From contig NRSV01000001.1 in assembly GCA_002286855.1 (NCBI GenBank), positions 1,154,276-1,218,275 on the forward strand: 64,000 bases of DNA, given 5' to 3'. The stretch is from Bipolaris cookei. Taxonomy: Eukaryota > Ascomycota > Dothideomycetes > Pleosporales > Pleosporaceae. Each line of letters begins with the position of its first letter. Positions within the stretch are counted from its first letter, which is position 1. A program made the position numbers and the translations under genes. The notes under the pieces were generated by a model that searched no databases, had not been told where the DNA came from, and worked only from the letters and a program-made list of their open reading frames with translations. This document shows, piece after piece, positions 61,764 to 64,000 of this stretch.

Positions 61764-64000
61764 AAGCACTGTTGCTTGTTCCATCAAGGGTCTCTCTTGC
61801 ACCTGCAACGCTGCGGGCCAAACCGTCCGTAGACGGCTAGCAACTGTGCTTCCCAGAGGGCCAACAGGTGGTTACAGCTAAAGTCGCCGATCCAAGTGCA
61901 GATCTTGGGCAGACGAGCATGACAGGGTCGACGATCGCAATTCTAATGAACGCATATCCACGCAGCCGCATCCAGTTTTGTGCTCTCCTCGGCCAACTAA
62001 ACAAATGTGATGAGCATACAGAGTTCGATTTGGTATGTAACAGTAGTACGCATACTACGTATGTGGTATCGTAAGTGCTGGATACGGGGCGGCAGTGACG
62101 TCGTTCATTGACGTAAAAGTAGTCGTGATTTCAAATTGCTAGGCAGTAGGCAGCCGAAGCGCATCCAGCAAGAATACATAGAGTAGTACTGTACGGGTAA
62201 TACCCATGATTCACGACCGGCTGCTTTTCTACCTGAGTGTTGTATGATAAAGGTATCAAACGGTCTGGAATCTCTTTTACAAGCACACTGAATAAATCCC
62301 GGACGAAGCTCGATCAAATTTCGAGTCGGTGAGCAGCAGCCCGCGGCATAACACCGCAAAGTGCCGTCTGTCGGTGTCGGGCGAGTTTAGCCTGTGACGC
62401 TCAGACACCGAATAGCCGTGGGACTGCAGTGCGCAGGCACGGGTGCCGAGATACTACTACTTACCAGAGTACATGGCCGGAAGGAAACGAGACGCCAGGG
62501 CAGCCTGTAGCTATGCACATTGTATGTAAGTGGCAAGTGTGTACATAACACCACGGGCAAAAGAATCCATTATTTCGGAAACACGTCGAGGCATGAATTT
62601 GGAAAGCAAGAATAGCATAATAATGCTCCGGTATGTGCGCCCACAGTCGTGGGTCTCCCAAGCTTTCCATCCTCGCTGAAACAAGCGATGGTCAAAGGCT
62701 GCCTGTCTGAAGCAGCAACAGCCGCCATTGCGAAGTCGCCCATGATTTCCTGGCACCCAGTCTGTTTCACAGGCCTGCGCATCCTGTCAAATGCGCGGAA
62801 CATACAGGTGTCATCCAACGGCCGCGTCTAGTTTCCGCAGCAATAGCTGTAACAACCGCGTCGGCATTCCGAACACACACAGGCAACGCGACGGGTCGGT
62901 GACAGGCCTCAGAAGGTGGTGATGAGTTGTAATCAGTCGCGGCCATTTGGCTACGTCTTACTCTTCCTATCTTGATATGAGATATCATCAGCGGCCATGA
63001 AAGAAGAAAGAAGAGGCTGGCCAAGCAGCGAGAAAGAATTTTGATGTTGCTCGCTTCGCCGCGATTTACCCGGCATCACGTGAACCATCGGAGAAACTTA
63101 GTTGCCGGCGCTAGTCGCAGGGCAGAAATAAAAACTCGACACTTCTGCGTACTGCTTCTGTCGTTATGCGGCGCAGGTCGATAGTCCGTTTCCCCGGTTG
63201 CTTGAGGGCCATTACTCCATGGTCCTTCATGTGTCGTTGACCTGCCAGAGTGAACATATTGCACAATCTATCATATACACTTTGTGGCGGCGCCTGTTTT
63301 TTGTTAGTGGCGTCTTCACTGGAAAAAGATAGAACATACCCCATTGCGTGACTTGGCTTTTTTTTTTCTTCTATTTGTTTCTCGCCAACAAACGACATGA
63401 AATTTGCATGAGGCGGAAATAATCAAGGTGACAAGAGACTGTACACTGACCTCCAAAACTCCGAAATTGCATTCTCTTCGCCCTCGGTGTTGCTAATGTG
63501 ATGTGGCATGGTGGCGGAGGCTGCCGCGTTCCCGCATAGTGTTTCGCGTCAAAGATTGCAATCACAGTAAAACAAGCACACGCAGAGGTTCTACCTTGCA
63601 TGGTTTTTTCTTAGTCTGTCTGCATGTTCATTTCACACGCTTATGCTAAGACTGGCCTCTACTGCAGTATCAGAAAATCGCCCGAGTGGCACATAGACAC
63701 CAATCATTTCTCATGTTTCACGTGAAAAGCCTTGGCAAGTGCATGTTTCCGTTGGGCAATCTCTAGACAGCAGAACGAATAAATGTTGAGTGCGATCGGC
63801 TGCAGTATCATGTGATGTATTACATTGATTTGCTGTGAGGCGATTACTTGTGTTTATTTCTCATTTGCTGGCTGTTGGCCCAGTTGGATTTCGATATTGT
63901 TTTTATTCGTAAAACATACGATACAACTCTTAAATTAAATTAAATAAAAATAATCACCGATCTTTACGCCTGTCCATCTACCGACCTCACGGCTGTACTA

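Larger units (their letters stand above)
57503..64000. other. 6.5-kb gene-free region upstream of the zinc-finger factor
   Basis: No open frame here shows a recognisable domain or splice-supported structure. Sequence up to about 61.9 kb is GC-rich, which creates long chance frames on both strands. The remainder is closer to even composition, ending AT-rich. It holds four short tandem repeats and a CAG run. It could be a long promoter and leader of the Seb1/Msn2-like gene, could encode a non-coding RNA, or could be ordinary spacer. Confidence 0.5.

Noticed and set aside
61316..61840. 174-codon plus-strand frame
   Set aside because: Spans a CAG repeat (poly-Ala) and lacks similarity to any family I know.
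1..64000. CRISPR arrays, rRNA genes, prophage or bacterial operon structure
   Set aside because: No regularly spaced direct repeats, rRNA segments or Shine-Dalgarno-type organisation; the genes are spliced and fungal.

Overview
The window comes from a filamentous ascomycete (Pezizomycotina). Gene content and style suggest a dothideomycete of the Pleosporales type, but that placement is inference. The evidence is intron-bearing protein genes with short GT-AG introns (about 45-170 nt), CTAAC-like branch sites, long intergenic spacers, PDR-type ABC and DHA-type MFS transporters, an NRPS-like reductase, a Seb1/Msn2-like zinc-finger factor, and a nested DNA transposon with RIP-like nonsense codons.

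Layout. Positions 1-1360 hold the 3' part of a fucosyltransferase-like gene that enters from the left edge. Positions 2064-8224 hold a compact mycosporine-type pathway: an ATP-grasp ligase (-), a SAM O-methyltransferase (-) and, divergent from it, a sedoheptulose-7-phosphate cyclase (+). Together these three enzymes should turn sedoheptulose 7-phosphate into 4-deoxygadusol and then couple an amino acid to it. Positions 9497-20005 are housekeeping: 20S proteasome beta4 (Pre1), enolase, proteasome beta6 (Pre7), a broken FAD dehydrogenase, an HCNGP/SAP30BP-like splicing protein and proteasome beta7 (Pre4). Three of the seven beta-subunit types thus sit within 10.5 kb. Positions 20442-24790 carry an NAD-dependent epimerase and a DHA1 MFS transporter. 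Positions 26029-27771 carry a C2-domain protein.

Positions 28432-30206 are a decayed Fot1/pogo-type element with 45-bp inverted ends and TA target duplications. It is itself interrupted at 29496-30129 by a Harbinger/Tourist-like MITE. Next come a DHA2 MFS transporter (30496-32393), an adenylation-carrier-reductase NRPS-like enzyme (34028-37273), a GPI-type cysteine-rich wall protein, NAD-glycerol-3-phosphate dehydrogenase and a full-size PDR ABC transporter (43532-48202). Positions 48419-57502 carry PNO1/Dim2, Mdm31/32, the diphthamide ligase Dph6 and the Seb1/Msn2-like factor. The last 6.5 kb (57503-64000) show no convincing protein gene, only GC-rich non-coding DNA with several short minisatellites.

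Intron boundaries were assigned by eye from splice motifs, reading-frame closure and family conservation. They are predictions. The best candidate for an interesting system is the mycosporine cluster. Its notable features are a membrane-anchored ligase, an Asn/Gly-rich tail on the cyclase, STRE-like sites between the divergent genes, and a distant carboxyl-reducing NRPS-like enzyme that could in principle account for amino-alcohol mycosporines.
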